Origin: RFSX01 sp964591455
GTDB taxonomy: Bacteria; Bacteroidota; Bacteroidia; Chitinophagales; Saprospiraceae
Assembly (NCBI GenBank): GCA_964591455.1
Contig: CAZQDZ010000006.1
Location: 1 to 64,000, forward strand
Direction of reading: 5' to 3'
Length of the DNA stretch: 64,000 bases
The notes beneath the pieces were generated by a model, which did not search any database, had not been told where the DNA came from, and worked only from the letters and a program-made list of their open reading frames with translations. The position numbers and the translations under genes are program-made. Position 1 is the stretch's first letter. Each line of letters begins with the position of its first letter. Below, piece by piece: positions 54,301 through 63,758 of the stretch.

Positions 54301-54463
54301 TGCAAAACCAATAATTAGAGACATCTATCGTATTAGTCCCTGAATTGACAACTTCGATATAACTGTTGTCTGAAATTTCGCTAATCTGTATCTGACCATT
54401 ACTTTGATGGACGAACAGCAAGGTGGCGAACACCATGAGTAATTTGTACAATGAATTCATCAT
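51348..54463 (-). CDS. T9SS-secreted protein with LTD domain and 111-residue tandem repeats (interrupted by assembly gap)
   Basis: One gene, split only by the 100-N gap at 53423-53522. N-terminus: signal peptide (LLMVFATLLFVHQSNGQ), then a lamin-tail domain (QISEISDNSYIEVVNSG, NYWFCNRPAYSRF). Next comes a Pro-rich hinge (eight consecutive Pro), then at least four near-identical 111-residue repeats (GGSLSLLDGSTSFAQCAG to the DDFCEDVSD linker). A diverged unit, an FN3-like domain (NLRYKRLGSNAFLISWDKSP), and a type A T9SS sorting domain (VFPNPASEYINVGF to KFIKIN) end the protein. Flanking frames agree only if the gap is 95 bp plus a multiple of 3; a repeat period of 333 bp predicts 95 bp (about 1036 aa). 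Secreted to the cell surface, possibly an adhesin; function unknown. Confidence 0.85.
53423..53522. other. Assembly gap (100 N) inside the tandem repeat
   Basis: A round-number run of N placed exactly within a 333-bp repeat unit. Matching positions before and after the gap are displaced by 338 instead of 333 bases, so the N count is a placeholder. Confidence 0.95.
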
Positions 54464-54954
54464 TACAGTTTAAATTTTATTAAATTAATAAAGAAGTTGA
54501 TTAAGTATTTCTTCTTTGTTTGGTTGGGTTACGCAGACTAAATATTATTGGATGCGTGGACTTGAAATTTTATTTCAAAATTATTTGCACTGTGGGTTTT
54601 CTTAATACCGTATATATGTACCTGTATTAAATTGGAAATTGTATTTGGCTTGTAGAAATTAGTTTATTTGTAATTATCTGTTGTCTGATAATTGCAAATC
54701 TATTATCCTTTTGTATAAACCAAAGGCTGCTTAGTGCAAGTGAATAGAGAAACTGCATAGCTCAGAATGAGCTACACCATTCATCCTTTATACTAATTAA
54801 TTTCAGTATTAGATATGTGTGATTTATTCAATAAAGTCTTATTGATGTACTAGTTACTTTGGATTAGAAGATATGGTTGCGTGAGGAAGGAATTTCTTCT
54901 GAAATTTGAATGGATTAATTGTCAACTTTAACCCGCTGATACTGTTATTTCGGT
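54464..54954. other. Divergent intergenic region
   Basis: About 490 bp without a gene. It separates the T9SS repeat gene (minus) from the CIA30 gene (plus) and should hold both promoters. A perfect dyad, TTGAAAT-TTT-ATTTCAA, lies at 54563-54579, about 100 bp ahead of the T9SS gene start; it could be an operator or a chance AT-rich palindrome. Confidence 0.4.
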
Positions 54955-55500
54955 ATGAATAACATTTCGATGATTTTTCTAATTTGCTCTATGTCTTCAC
55001 ATTTTACCTTGGAACCTATCACTATTTTCGATTTTTCGACTAGTTCAAATACAGATGGCTGGTATATTATGGATGATGTGGTGATGGGTGGTCATTCAGC
55101 AGGTAAATTTATGATTACAGATTCTGGGATGGGTTCATTTGCTGGAACTGTATCTCTTAAGAACTATGGGGGTTTCTCTTCTGTGAGATATGGATTTGCA
55201 CAAAAGAATATTGAGGGATACCAAGAGTGTATCTTCAAAATTAAAGGTGATGGAAAGCGATATCAGCTGAGACTTAAATCATCAGAGGATGACCCTCATT
55301 CTTACATTCAGCATTTTGAGACATCTGGCGAATGGGAGATAATCACTTTAAAGCTAGCTGACTTTTATCCTAGCTATAGAGGCAGACGATTGAGCAAACC
55401 CAATTTTCCTGGTGAGGTGCTTTCTGAGATTTCTTTTCTAGTTGCTAATAAAAAAGAGGAACAATTCGGTATTCATTTAAAGCACATGGAGTTAAGGTAA
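54955..55500 (+). CDS. CIA30 family exported protein
   Basis: A 181-aa protein with a short signal-like N-terminus (MNNISMIFLICSMSSHF). The rest matches the CIA30/NADH:ubiquinone oxidoreductase intermediate-associated family: FDFSTSSNTDGWYIMDDVVMGG near 22, GSFAGTVSLKNYGGFSSVR near 58, GDGKRYQLRLKS near 93, and the C-terminal EISFLVANKKEEQFGIHLKHMEL. The fold is a carbohydrate-binding-like beta-sandwich. In bacteria the role is unknown and a link to complex I is not implied. Confidence 0.85.
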   Translation: MNNISMIFLICSMSSHFTLEPITIFDFSTSSNTDGWYIMDDVVMGGHSAGKFMITDSGMGSFAGTVSLKNYGGFSSVRYGFAQKNIEGYQECIFKIKGDGKRYQLRLKSSEDDPHSYIQHFETSGEWEIITLKLADFYPSYRGRRLSKPNFPGEVLSEISFLVANKKEEQFGIHLKHMELR

Positions 55501-55506
55501 TTGGTA

Positions 55507-55920
55507 TTATCCTTTCATAGGTAGTAATCTGGAATCTTCAAGTGCGGCACTGCGATGACCTGCTGTCTTTAGATAATCTGCATCTTGAGTTAACGAATAG
55601 AAACTCATTAGATTAGGATACTTCACAATCAAGACCAAATCCCATGACGCGTCTTCAGGCCCAATCACAAAATGATTACTCTTTCCCATAAAGATTACTT
55701 CAGCTTTTATTTTCTGAATGCAGGACTGAGTATATTTCATGTAGATATGATAAGCTTTTTTGCCCGAAATATTTTCAGCTGGTTTTAGTTGTGGATGGTC
55801 CGTGTAGTCAGCTACTTTTTTAAACTTCAAAAGATTGAGCATGACTACAGATTCCTCACTATTAAATTGTTTGCCGAGCTGTGCTATCGCTTCTGGAGTA
55901 GGGTAGATGTATGTTGACAT
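55507..55920 (-). CDS. DUF1330-like protein
   Basis: A 137-aa protein with the dimeric alpha/beta-barrel pattern of DUF1330: MLNLLKFKKVADY near 28, KKAYHIYMKYTQ near 54, FMGKSNHFVIGP near 77, SWDLVLIVKYPNLMSFYSL near 91. Function unknown; the family is distantly like EthD. It lies 18 bp downstream of the molybdenum hydroxylase large-subunit gene on the same strand and is probably co-transcribed. Confidence 0.75.
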   Translation of the reverse strand: MSTYIYPTPEAIAQLGKQFNSEESVVMLNLLKFKKVADYTDHPQLKPAENISGKKAYHIYMKYTQSCIQKIKAEVIFMGKSNHFVIGPEDASWDLVLIVKYPNLMSFYSLTQDADYLKTAGHRSAALEDSRLLPMKG

Positions 55921-55938
55921 AGTAAGTAATGATTGTAA

Positions 55939-58143
55939 TTAGCCCAGATTCTCCATGTCCTTAGAGAATGGTTGGTTATAGAATCTCTTACCAGTTAACT
56001 TGTACATGGCATTAGCGAGGGCACCCATAATCGGAGGAAGACCTGGCTCGCCAAGACCTGTAGGGTCTATACCATTGTCCACAAAGAAAGTTTCTATTTC
56101 TAATGGGGCCTTATTATGTCTTATAAGGTTGTATTCATGAAAATTAGATTGTTGTGGAACACCATCTTCAAATGTTAAGCCACTATATAGCGCATGCCCG
56201 ATACCGTCAATAACACCTCCTTCTATTTGATTCTTGGCTCCCATGGGATTGACTACAATTCCACAATCCACCGCACACCACACTTTTTTGATTACTAAGT
56301 CATTCTCTTGGTATTCCATGTCTACGACCTGAGCGACATAGGAATTATGACAGTAATAGGCAGCCACACCACGGTATTGATTAGAAGCTGAATTATCCCA
56401 GCCGCATTTTTCTTTGACTAATTTCAGTACGTTAGCATATCTCTCTGCATCGTAATCATTATTTTCTCCTATTGGATTATTGGTGGCTTTGTCAAATAAT
56501 TCTAATCTAAACTGTATTGGGTCTTTCCCTGCTAGTTCTGCTACCTCATCTAAGAACGACTGCTCAGCACCTGCTATGAAATTTGACTTTGGCGCCCTCC
56601 ATGCGCCTGTAGAAATATTGGATTCTATAGAACTATCAGCAGCCTTGTAGTTATCCACAGTTCCGGCAGGAAATCTGTTCGCCCATACAGGTCCACCGTG
56701 CACGCCAGCGCCTTTGACACTGAATGCAGTCATGTTATTATTTTCATCAAGGGCGGCCTTGTACCTTACCTTATATGCAGGTCTGTAGGTTCCTTTTGCC
56801 ATATCATCTTCACGGCTATATATAAGCTTAATCGGCTTTTCTACTTTCTGAGATATCAATGCTGATTCAAATAGCCAGCCACCATATAACCTTCTGCCAA
56901 ACCCACCGCCCATACGCGTCATATCCACAGTGATATTCTCTAGTGGGATATCAAGGGCTTTGGATAATTCTCTAGCACTTATTTCTGGCGTCTGGATAGG
57001 ACCTACAAATCTTGCTTTTTCCTTTGTTACATCTGCAAAGAAGTTCATTGGAGACATAGTATTATGCGCCAAGAATGGGGCTGAGTAAGTTCGCTCTATT
57101 GCTTGTGCCGCTTCTGCAAAGGCTTTGTCTACATCCCCATCATGTCTATCGGAATCTATGTCTTTCTCTAGTAAGGCGCTTAATGCCTCTTCATGATCTG
57201 AAGAACTTTCACCATTGGAGGTGTCCCATTGAGCGACGAGGGCTCGCTTTGCCTTCATGACCTCCCATGTAGAATTACCCACAATGGCTATCATAGAGTT
57301 TTTAAGGAAAGCATTTTTCAAGAAACGTGATTCACTGAAGAAGTCCGTCTCTATCTTAAATGCATCTACAATACCAGGCATATTTTTTATTTCAGCCTCA
57401 TTAAATGATATGACAGCCCCACCAAAGGCAGGCGGATGTTGTATCATAGCATAGAGCATACCTTCTTCTTCATAGTCCATTCCGAAGACGGGAGCACCTG
57501 TAACAATTTGGCGCCCGTCCACATTGGGTGTAGGCGTACCTATGATGGTGAAATCTTTAGGATCTTTTAGCTCTACCTCTTCTGGTACTTCTATAGCTGT
57601 TGCTGCTTGTGCTACTTCCTCATAGGCTAAAGACGTTCCACTTCCCTTATGATGTATGATGCCTTTATCAGTTGTTAATTCTTTTACAGGGACTTCCATT
57701 GTTTGAGCAGCTGCTTCCATAAGCATGCGACGTGCGGTTGCTCCTGCTGTTCTAAGACTCTTCCATCCCAATCTGATAGATTGACTTCCACCGGCTAATT
57801 GTCGTTTGTACTTTGTGGTGTCTAGCGCAGCTTGTTCTACGACCACATTTTTCCAATCTACATCTAACTCCTCTGCAACTATCATCGGCATGGACGTTTT
57901 TATATTTTGTCCAATTTCAGGATTGGGAGAGTAGATAGTTACGACACCATTGTCACCGATTTTGAGAAAGGCGTTCATGTCAAACCATTGCTCTGGCATC
58001 TCTAGTTCTTTGATGATTTCTTCCACCTCTGCATCAGTCTTACAACCTGCCAAGAGACTAAACCCAAGCAAAAAGCCGCCACCTGCTGCGGTGCTTGCCT
58101 TGAGAAAATTCCTTCTGTTATATGATGTTTTTACAATTGACAT
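55939..58143 (-). CDS. Molybdenum hydroxylase large subunit (isoquinoline 1-oxidoreductase beta-like)
   Basis: A 734-aa molybdopterin cytosine dinucleotide-type subunit of the aldehyde-oxidase/IorB group. The ATG at 58143 gives MSIVKTSYNRRNFLKAS, a Tat-type RR motif, then a hydrophobic stretch and Cys (LLAGCK), so it is exported folded and may be a lipoprotein; the open frame upstream (to 58248) lacks similarity. Molybdopterin-binding motifs include GGFGRRLYGG near 437, GAWRAPKSNF near 513 and CGIVVNPMGAKNQIEGG near 633. GLGEPGLPP near 701 holds the expected catalytic Glu. Electrons would pass through the 2Fe-2S subunit encoded 38 bp upstream. Substrate not predictable. Confidence 0.88.
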   Translation of the reverse strand: MSIVKTSYNRRNFLKASTAAGGGFLLGFSLLAGCKTDAEVEEIIKELEMPEQWFDMNAFLKIGDNGVVTIYSPNPEIGQNIKTSMPMIVAEELDVDWKNVVVEQAALDTTKYKRQLAGGSQSIRLGWKSLRTAGATARRMLMEAAAQTMEVPVKELTTDKGIIHHKGSGTSLAYEEVAQAATAIEVPEEVELKDPKDFTIIGTPTPNVDGRQIVTGAPVFGMDYEEEGMLYAMIQHPPAFGGAVISFNEAEIKNMPGIVDAFKIETDFFSESRFLKNAFLKNSMIAIVGNSTWEVMKAKRALVAQWDTSNGESSSDHEEALSALLEKDIDSDRHDGDVDKAFAEAAQAIERTYSAPFLAHNTMSPMNFFADVTKEKARFVGPIQTPEISARELSKALDIPLENITVDMTRMGGGFGRRLYGGWLFESALISQKVEKPIKLIYSREDDMAKGTYRPAYKVRYKAALDENNNMTAFSVKGAGVHGGPVWANRFPAGTVDNYKAADSSIESNISTGAWRAPKSNFIAGAEQSFLDEVAELAGKDPIQFRLELFDKATNNPIGENNDYDAERYANVLKLVKEKCGWDNSASNQYRGVAAYYCHNSYVAQVVDMEYQENDLVIKKVWCAVDCGIVVNPMGAKNQIEGGVIDGIGHALYSGLTFEDGVPQQSNFHEYNLIRHNKAPLEIETFFVDNGIDPTGLGEPGLPPIMGALANAMYKLTGKRFYNQPFSKDMENLG

Positions 58144-58181
58144 TCTCGAATTCTTTAGTATTGAAAAATTAGTACCAGGGA

Positions 58182-58643
58182 TTACTTCATATTCTTCGCT
58201 GCAGTTTTGACAGCAGCTCTGATTCTGGTATAAGTCCCACATCTGCATATGTTGCCTAGCATAGCTGAGCTGATCTCTTTGTCTGTAGGATTAGGATTAT
58301 CATTAAGCAAGGCCGTAGCAGACAAAATCTGTCCTGCCTGGCAATAACCGCATTGTGCCACATCATGTTCTAGCCAAGCCTTTTGTACAGGATGGGTGCC
58401 TTGCTCTGAAAGACCTTCTATGGTTGTGATTTTCTTTTCAGAAATCTGAGATACAGGTAGCACGCATGATCTCATGGCTACACCGTCAATATGGACAGTA
58501 CAAGCACCACAGGCGGCAATACCACAGCCAAATTTGGTGCCCTTCATCTTTAAGTGATCTCTTAGTACCCAGAGTAGGGGAGTATCTTTAGAGACATTAA
58601 TTGTCTTTTGTTCGCCATTGATGTTTAGTGTTATTTCTGCCAC
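58182..58643 (-). CDS. Molybdenum hydroxylase 2Fe-2S subunit (IorA-like)
   Basis: A 153-aa protein with two 2Fe-2S clusters: plant-type GCGIAACGACTVH near 39 with Cys in MRSCVLPV near 60, and the second helical cluster C..GYC near 99 (AQCGYCQAG) with NICRCGTYTRI near 131. These are the usual eight Cys. It has no signal peptide, so it would be co-exported with the Tat-bearing large subunit. First gene of the iorA-iorB-DUF1330 operon. Confidence 0.93.
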   Translation of the reverse strand: MAEITLNINGEQKTINVSKDTPLLWVLRDHLKMKGTKFGCGIAACGACTVHIDGVAMRSCVLPVSQISEKKITTIEGLSEQGTHPVQKAWLEHDVAQCGYCQAGQILSATALLNDNPNPTDKEISSAMLGNICRCGTYTRIRAAVKTAAKNMK

Positions 58644-58776
58644 TTCTTAGGATTTACTTGATAATGTATCTCAATATAAGTCTTTAGAAGTTCTATGCCA
58701 TACTCAAGAAGAGAATTTTAGTATAGCTGTATTTGTGTAATATGAGATTTAGAACCATCCTCTAAGAAAACCTACG

Positions 58777-59394
58777 ATGCGCTTATCTATATTGACTACA
58801 CTGGCTTACGTATTACTTGCACTTTCTGGTAATCATGACATAAGAGATATTACCGACAATTGCTTATTCAAAGATCATAAGTTTATATCCTATTGCTATG
58901 TGAGAGATGTCAAGAAGTCCAATGAGATGATCTTTAGAGATAGTATTTCTTTTGAAGCCTTTGGTAAGGAGACTTTCTCACCTAGTTCTTATTGTCAAGT
59001 ACCAAGATTGCCTCTCATCGATTTTTCTAAATTCACCTTACTTGCAAAATATAATTCTAGTGGAGATTGTAAGTCTAAATATGAGCGCAAGTTACTATTG
59101 GACGAAACAAATAAGCGCCTAAAGTATATAGTAGAAGTCACTTATCATGGTTCTTGTGAAAAGATAATCTCTAGTTGGAACTATGTCCTAGTTCCGAAAA
59201 TTTCAGATGATTATACCATAGACATTGAGTTAGTGGAGAAGAGAACATTTAGGGATGGTCATAAGCCGAGCCCAAGGATGGATAGCCTGCTAACCGAATC
59301 TATGGAATTAGATACAAAAATTAGATTACTACAAAAGTCTCTGGATAGTATCAGTCAAGAAATCAGATTCCTGAGAAAGAAAAACGAGAAGTAA
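58777..59394 (+). CDS. Exported protein of unknown function
   Basis: A 205-aa protein with a signal peptide (MRLSILTTLAYVLLALSG). Six Cys in the mature part (NCLF, YCYV, SYCQV, GDCKS, GSCEK) could pair as disulfides in the periplasm. The last 35 residues (LDTKIRLLQKSLDSISQEIRFL) form a heptad-pattern coiled coil. Not recognised. Two hairpins follow, one with a T-run on this strand. Confidence 0.6.
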   Translation: MRLSILTTLAYVLLALSGNHDIRDITDNCLFKDHKFISYCYVRDVKKSNEMIFRDSISFEAFGKETFSPSSYCQVPRLPLIDFSKFTLLAKYNSSGDCKSKYERKLLLDETNKRLKYIVEVTYHGSCEKIISSWNYVLVPKISDDYTIDIELVEKRTFRDGHKPSPRMDSLLTESMELDTKIRLLQKSLDSISQEIRFLRKKNEK

Positions 59395-59460
59395 TTATTA
59401 GTAAGTGCCTGTAGACGGGTATTACTTCTATGAGAATGTAAGATAAATGTCTTTTAATAT

Positions 59461-59492
59461 AAAAGAGGAGATCTATAGTAGACCTCCTCTTG
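59461..59492 (-). terminator. Terminator for the minus-strand sigma/partner operon
   Basis: Stem AAGAGGAG-x-TC / GA-x-CTCCTCTT; on the minus strand it is followed by TTTTATATT. It lies about 65 bp beyond the stop of the 59557 gene. Confidence 0.65.
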
Positions 59493-59497
59493 TCAAG

Positions 59498-59520
59498 TCA
59501 GGAACAGCATCCTGATTTTT
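59498..59520 (+). terminator. Terminator for the 58777-59394 gene
   Basis: Stem TCAGGA / TCCTGA with 6-base loop, followed by five T on the plus strand; opposite in direction to the preceding hairpin. Confidence 0.6.
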
Positions 59521-59556
59521 CAGTAGTTTAATACTAACCAAACTATTGAGAAATTT

Positions 59557-60897
59557 TTATTTGAAAACGTTTAAACCCATTCGAAAACCAAAAGACCTTA
59601 ACTTCACTTCACCGAAGCCTACGCCATTAATAGGTATCTTAATGTATGGTCCTAAGTCTAGGCCATATTTATCGCTTAACATCACATTGTAAGTTGTCGA
59701 CAATTCTATATTGCTTAAAAGTGTTGCATTAGCAAATGAAAAGTCATCTGTTCTATTGTCCTCATTATTAGTAAATCGATACTCGTAAGATTCATTGATC
59801 ATGCTGTTAGAAGAAAAGTTCACGTGAGCTACTAAGCCCTTACTGGTTATTTCATTGAAGTGGTAAGAGGCGCCTAGGGTAACATCTAACATGTCGCATA
59901 AAGCTTGTATATCATTCGGAACATTGCCTTGCCAGAATCCTTGTGGTACAGTGTAGTCAGAAGTAGGCGTTATATAACATTCTCTTACATAACTTACCCC
60001 CAGATTAAGTACTAAATTTTTGCTAGCAACCATTCCAAATTTTGCTCCTATGCTGAAATCAGTGTCACTTAAGTCACCAGTCGGTGACTGTGCGACCTCT
60101 GCACCAGCATGAATACCTAGGACAAATCTTGGTAGACTCTTTTCAGTATGGACATCTATCAATTCTATTTCTGGTACCTGAATGAGCTCAGTTATTCCAA
60201 ATTCTGGTGAGCTATCATTTAATCGCTTAATTATAGGCAGGTTATCAATCTGCGGTCTCTTCTTGTTTTCTATATCAGCCTTGTTATTTATGTCTACCAC
60301 AGCTGCCTGTGCTGAAGCATCTGATGGAAGCTTGCTATTTACTGTATTTTCTGACCCATCGTCACGGCTGGAACTGATGTCAAGTGAGTGCCTTATGGCC
60401 TTGTCGTTAGCATTTACATCTGGTGAAACTTGCGTCTTAGAATCATTGACCCGTTCTATGTCAGTTATGAGATTTTGGTTAGTCCCCTGATTTATTACTT
60501 CTTCAGAGGTAGCAGGGCTTTCTTGTTGTGGATTGATTTGCTGCTTATTTGCTATAGAAGTTTCTGTCGGACTTAAATTAGATTCATTAGTTATAGCTGC
60601 TTCTTTTTGCGTTGCTTCATTTCCTTTTCCGTTCTCACTATCATGGATTATGGTGGCGCTATATTTTGAAAATATATTATCAGTGGATGGCGCCAAATTC
60701 CAACTCAAAAGAAATGTAAAGATGATGCTAGAAATCATAACTATTGTAATCATCCTCTGATTACGCTTATCCATATCCATCCTTACTTCCAGTGCAGACC
60801 AGTCCGATGCATTATACTCAAATTCCTGAGACTCGGACACTTCGACATATCTTTCTAAAAATAAATCAAACTTTGACTTCTCAGCTTCACTCATCAT
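59557..60897 (-). CDS. Putative anti-sigma partner: cytosolic domain, one TM helix, linker and beta-barrel
   Basis: A 446-aa protein whose start overlaps the ECF sigma gene (ATGA). Residues 1-50 are acidic and cytosolic (FDLFLERYVEV, then NASDWSALEVRMD). Residues ~52-70 form one membrane helix (ITIVMISSIIFTFLLSW). A ~150-residue Asn/Gln/Ser/Thr/Glu-rich linker follows. From ~255 to the end there are alternating strands typical of an outer-membrane porin-like barrel (GIHAGAEVAQ, AKFGMVASKNLVLNLGVSYV, GFRMGLNVFK). If so, one chain could span both membranes. Anti-sigma function is inferred from gene order and topology only. Confidence 0.65.
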   Translation of the reverse strand: MMSEAEKSKFDLFLERYVEVSESQEFEYNASDWSALEVRMDMDKRNQRMITIVMISSIIFTFLLSWNLAPSTDNIFSKYSATIIHDSENGKGNEATQKEAAITNESNLSPTETSIANKQQINPQQESPATSEEVINQGTNQNLITDIERVNDSKTQVSPDVNANDKAIRHSLDISSSRDDGSENTVNSKLPSDASAQAAVVDINNKADIENKKRPQIDNLPIIKRLNDSSPEFGITELIQVPEIELIDVHTEKSLPRFVLGIHAGAEVAQSPTGDLSDTDFSIGAKFGMVASKNLVLNLGVSYVRECYITPTSDYTVPQGFWQGNVPNDIQALCDMLDVTLGASYHFNEITSKGLVAHVNFSSNSMINESYEYRFTNNEDNRTDDFSFANATLLSNIELSTTYNVMLSDKYGLDLGPYIKIPINGVGFGEVKLRSFGFRMGLNVFK

Positions 60898-61433
60898 ACT
60901 AATATTTTTGTTTTTATCATTTGCCTAAGTATTGCTTTTGCTCTACTCAGATTAGATTTGGATGTACCTACTTCGATACTTAATTTCTCAGCTATTTCTT
61001 TATGTTTGTATCCATCTACCACATACATATTAAATACAGTCCTATATGCTGTTGGTAAGGTGTTTACTATCGCCATTAATTCCTTAAATGACAATTCTGA
61101 AATTGCGTTTGAATCTACAGATACGTCCAAAGCTTTGTCAATTGATAAATCTGTTTTAAATTTTTTATTCTTTCTCAAATAATCAAGTGCAGTGTTAATC
61201 AGAATCGTCTTAAACCAAGGCTTGAAGGCCAGTCCGTTTTCATACTTGAAGATGTTCCTATAGATTTTATAGAATCCTTCATTTAAAACCGTCCTAGCTT
61301 CTAGCTCGTCCTTGATATATCTACCACATATACCAAGACCATACGAATACATATGCTTATATAATTCGTTTTGAGCACCTCTATCGTTCTTTTTGCACTT
61401 ATTGATTATTGTATTTAGATGTGAGTCCTTCAA
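60894..61433 (-). CDS. ECF-family RNA polymerase sigma factor
   Basis: A 179-aa sigma-70 factor of the ECF class. Region 2 spans about 20-90 (YKHMYSYGLGICGRYI, AFKPWFKTILINTALDYLRK) and region 4 about 115-175 (LPTAYRTVFNMYVVDGYKHKEIAEKL, then TSKSNLSRAKAILRQM with the helix-turn-helix). It should direct RNA polymerase to a small regulon under control of the coupled downstream protein. No autoregulatory promoter could be identified. Confidence 0.92.
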   Translation of the reverse strand: MKDSHLNTIINKCKKNDRGAQNELYKHMYSYGLGICGRYIKDELEARTVLNEGFYKIYRNIFKYENGLAFKPWFKTILINTALDYLRKNKKFKTDLSIDKALDVSVDSNAISELSFKELMAIVNTLPTAYRTVFNMYVVDGYKHKEIAEKLSIEVGTSKSNLSRAKAILRQMIKTKILV

Positions 61434-61667
61434 CCAATAATGTTTTTATTATACCCTTTGTTACTTGTTATTATTAGAAATGGTTGCTTAGGCATCCATA
61501 TTTTAATAGATAATCTCTCAAATATTCTAATTCTTACCAAAATGGAGGGGGAAGCAGTAGGATAATTAGATAAGACCTTGATATTTATATGGACTTCGAC
61601 GATATTCCTTATTCTACTGTCTTGACTAAGTAAGCTCGTTATCTCAATAAGTCGCAGTTCTGTTTGC

Positions 61668-63281
61668 TCATATATCCTGATCCATCACGTCTGTAACAAC
61701 ATAATATCTAGGATCGTCGATATCAGTTTTTATATGATCATTCCATTTGGGATTAGATCTTATAAGTAGCTTTTTACATTCAGGGCTGAGATGAAGCAAA
61801 TTAATAGAGCGACCAGAATCTAAATATTTATTAGCTAGATTTCTTAGTGCTTCTAAACCAGAATGATCGCTCACTTTGGATTCTATAAAGTCTAACTCCA
61901 CATTGTCAGGGTCATTTTTAACATCAAACTTGGAATTAAAATTCTGAACAGATCCAAAAAATAAAGGCCCCCAGATCTCGTAGACTTTTGTACCATCTTC
62001 TTTGATTCTTTTTCTTGCTCTTATCATTGTAGCATTCTTCCAAGCAAACACAAGGGCTGACATGATTACGCCAGCGATTACGGCAATAGCTAAATCAAGC
62101 CATACTGTAATTGCAGATACAGCAATCAATACGACGGCATCAGGCAGAGGAATCTTATTTATGATTCTGAAACTACTCCAGGCAAAGGTCCCTATGACTA
62201 CCATAAACATAACACCGACCAAAGCAGCAATAGGAATCTGTTCTATCAATTGGGAACCAAACAATACAAAACTAAGCAGAGTCATCGCTGCCACAATTCC
62301 AGATAAGCGACCTCTTCCTCCGGATTCTACATTGATAATAGACTGGCCTATCATGGCACATCCACCCATGCCGCCAAAGAGGCCACAAAGAATATTGCCA
62401 AACCCCTGAGCAACACATTCTCTATTACCACTACCTCGCGTCTCAGTAATCTCATCTACTAGATTCAAAGTCATCAAGGACTCTATCAGACCAACAGCTG
62501 CAAGTAAAAAAGCTGTCCGTAATACGATGCCCCAGTGATTTCCTATGGTGTCAGTCATAGCGAACAATTGACCTTGGAATTGTGGTAGACCCCCATTCAA
62601 TCCGGTACCACCGCCGTCTCTGATAAATGAGCCCACAGTACTTACCTCGAGTCCGCCTATAATTGTTATCGCAGCCACAATCAGAATCGCAGCTAGCGCC
62701 GAAGGAATTTTAGTAGTCAGTTTGGGTAGCAAATACATGATAGCCATTGTAAGTCCTACCAATCCCAGCATCGTATATAGTGGCATACCTGAAAGGTAAA
62801 CAGATGCGCCGTCTACAGTTTCCTTAAACATGCCCAACTGAGATAGAAATATGACGATAGCTAATCCATTGACAAATCCCATCATGACGGGATGCGGTAT
62901 CAATCTTACAAATTTTCCCAGTCGTGCTACACCACCAAGAATTTGTATAAGCCCTACGATAATCAAAGTCGCTAACAACCATTGCAATCCTAAATTAGGT
63001 ATGGCCTCATCCAAAGCCATGCCCACAGCATTTCCCTCTTGAATCAGATGCACCATAACAACAGCCATAGCGCCGGTCGCTCCCGAAATCATACCCGGTC
63101 GTCCACCAAATACAGCTGTGATGATGCCCATGATAAATGCACCATACAATCCGACGAGCGGATCCAGACCAGCCACAAAAGCAAAGGCTACTGCCTCTGG
63201 GACTAGTGCCAGAGCAACAGTCAGTCCAGATAAAATATCATTCTTAGGATTGGTGGAAATATTCTTTAGCATCGCCGTCAT
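61668..63281 (-). CDS. SulP-family inorganic anion transporter with STAS domain
   Basis: A 537-aa membrane protein with about 12 helices. The N-terminus has the SulP signature (LSGLTVALALVPEAVAFAFVAGLDPLVGLYGAF), and GGMGGCAMIGQSIINVESGGRGRLSGI near 300 is the conserved mid-segment. Residues ~420-537 form a C-terminal STAS domain (YEIWGPLFFGSVQNF, ESKVSDHSGLEAL). The Asp in FIESKVSDHSG is in place. Substrate could be sulfate, bicarbonate or another anion; no neighbouring gene decides. Single-gene unit. ATG at 63281 used; a second ATG lies three codons in. Confidence 0.93.
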   Translation of the reverse strand: MTAMLKNISTNPKNDILSGLTVALALVPEAVAFAFVAGLDPLVGLYGAFIMGIITAVFGGRPGMISGATGAMAVVMVHLIQEGNAVGMALDEAIPNLGLQWLLATLIIVGLIQILGGVARLGKFVRLIPHPVMMGFVNGLAIVIFLSQLGMFKETVDGASVYLSGMPLYTMLGLVGLTMAIMYLLPKLTTKIPSALAAILIVAAITIIGGLEVSTVGSFIRDGGGTGLNGGLPQFQGQLFAMTDTIGNHWGIVLRTAFLLAAVGLIESLMTLNLVDEITETRGSGNRECVAQGFGNILCGLFGGMGGCAMIGQSIINVESGGRGRLSGIVAAMTLLSFVLFGSQLIEQIPIAALVGVMFMVVIGTFAWSSFRIINKIPLPDAVVLIAVSAITVWLDLAIAVIAGVIMSALVFAWKNATMIRARKRIKEDGTKVYEIWGPLFFGSVQNFNSKFDVKNDPDNVELDFIESKVSDHSGLEALRNLANKYLDSGRSINLLHLSPECKKLLIRSNPKWNDHIKTDIDDPRYYVVTDVMDQDI

Positions 63282-63758
63282 CTTCGTATCTGATTTATTT
63301 ATAAAGCGGGCGAATATAGACTATAATAAATGCTATTGTAGAGAATGGAGACTTTTTATATTACAAATTATCATAATATGAAAAACAACTCACAACACTT
63401 TATAAGTTTGGATAAATCTCATTTCAAATATGATGTCAAAATACGATATGATGTCAGAAATTTATATTGGCAAATCAAGATTACTCGAAATAGAATTAAA
63501 TACATCCAAATAGATGTTAACATACACATTTTCTCTTCCAGTAATAATTAGGTATCATCTTTCTCTTATTATGAATGTTTAGAAGGATATCAAATTCCTT
63601 ATAACGCTTTATTGCTATATGTGCCTAACTATTGCTATCCACAGAGGTCGATCATTAATTATTCCTAACTATCAGCAGAAGCATTAGGAGCAATTTCTTT
63701 TCTTATTACCAACAAAAAAAACTGAGGCTTTTTGAAATACAACTAGATTGGATGGAAC
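63282..63758. other. Intergenic region between the SulP and XdhC genes
   Basis: About 475 bp, AT-rich, with no supported gene. A 68-codon plus-strand frame (63345-63551) has no recognisable features. Minus-strand sequence near 63705-63730 is T-rich after AAGCCTCAG and could end xdhC transcripts, but no proper stem is visible. Confidence 0.4.

Noticed and set aside
63345..63551. 68-codon plus frame
   Set aside because: AT-rich, no domain, no coupling to neighbours; likely chance.
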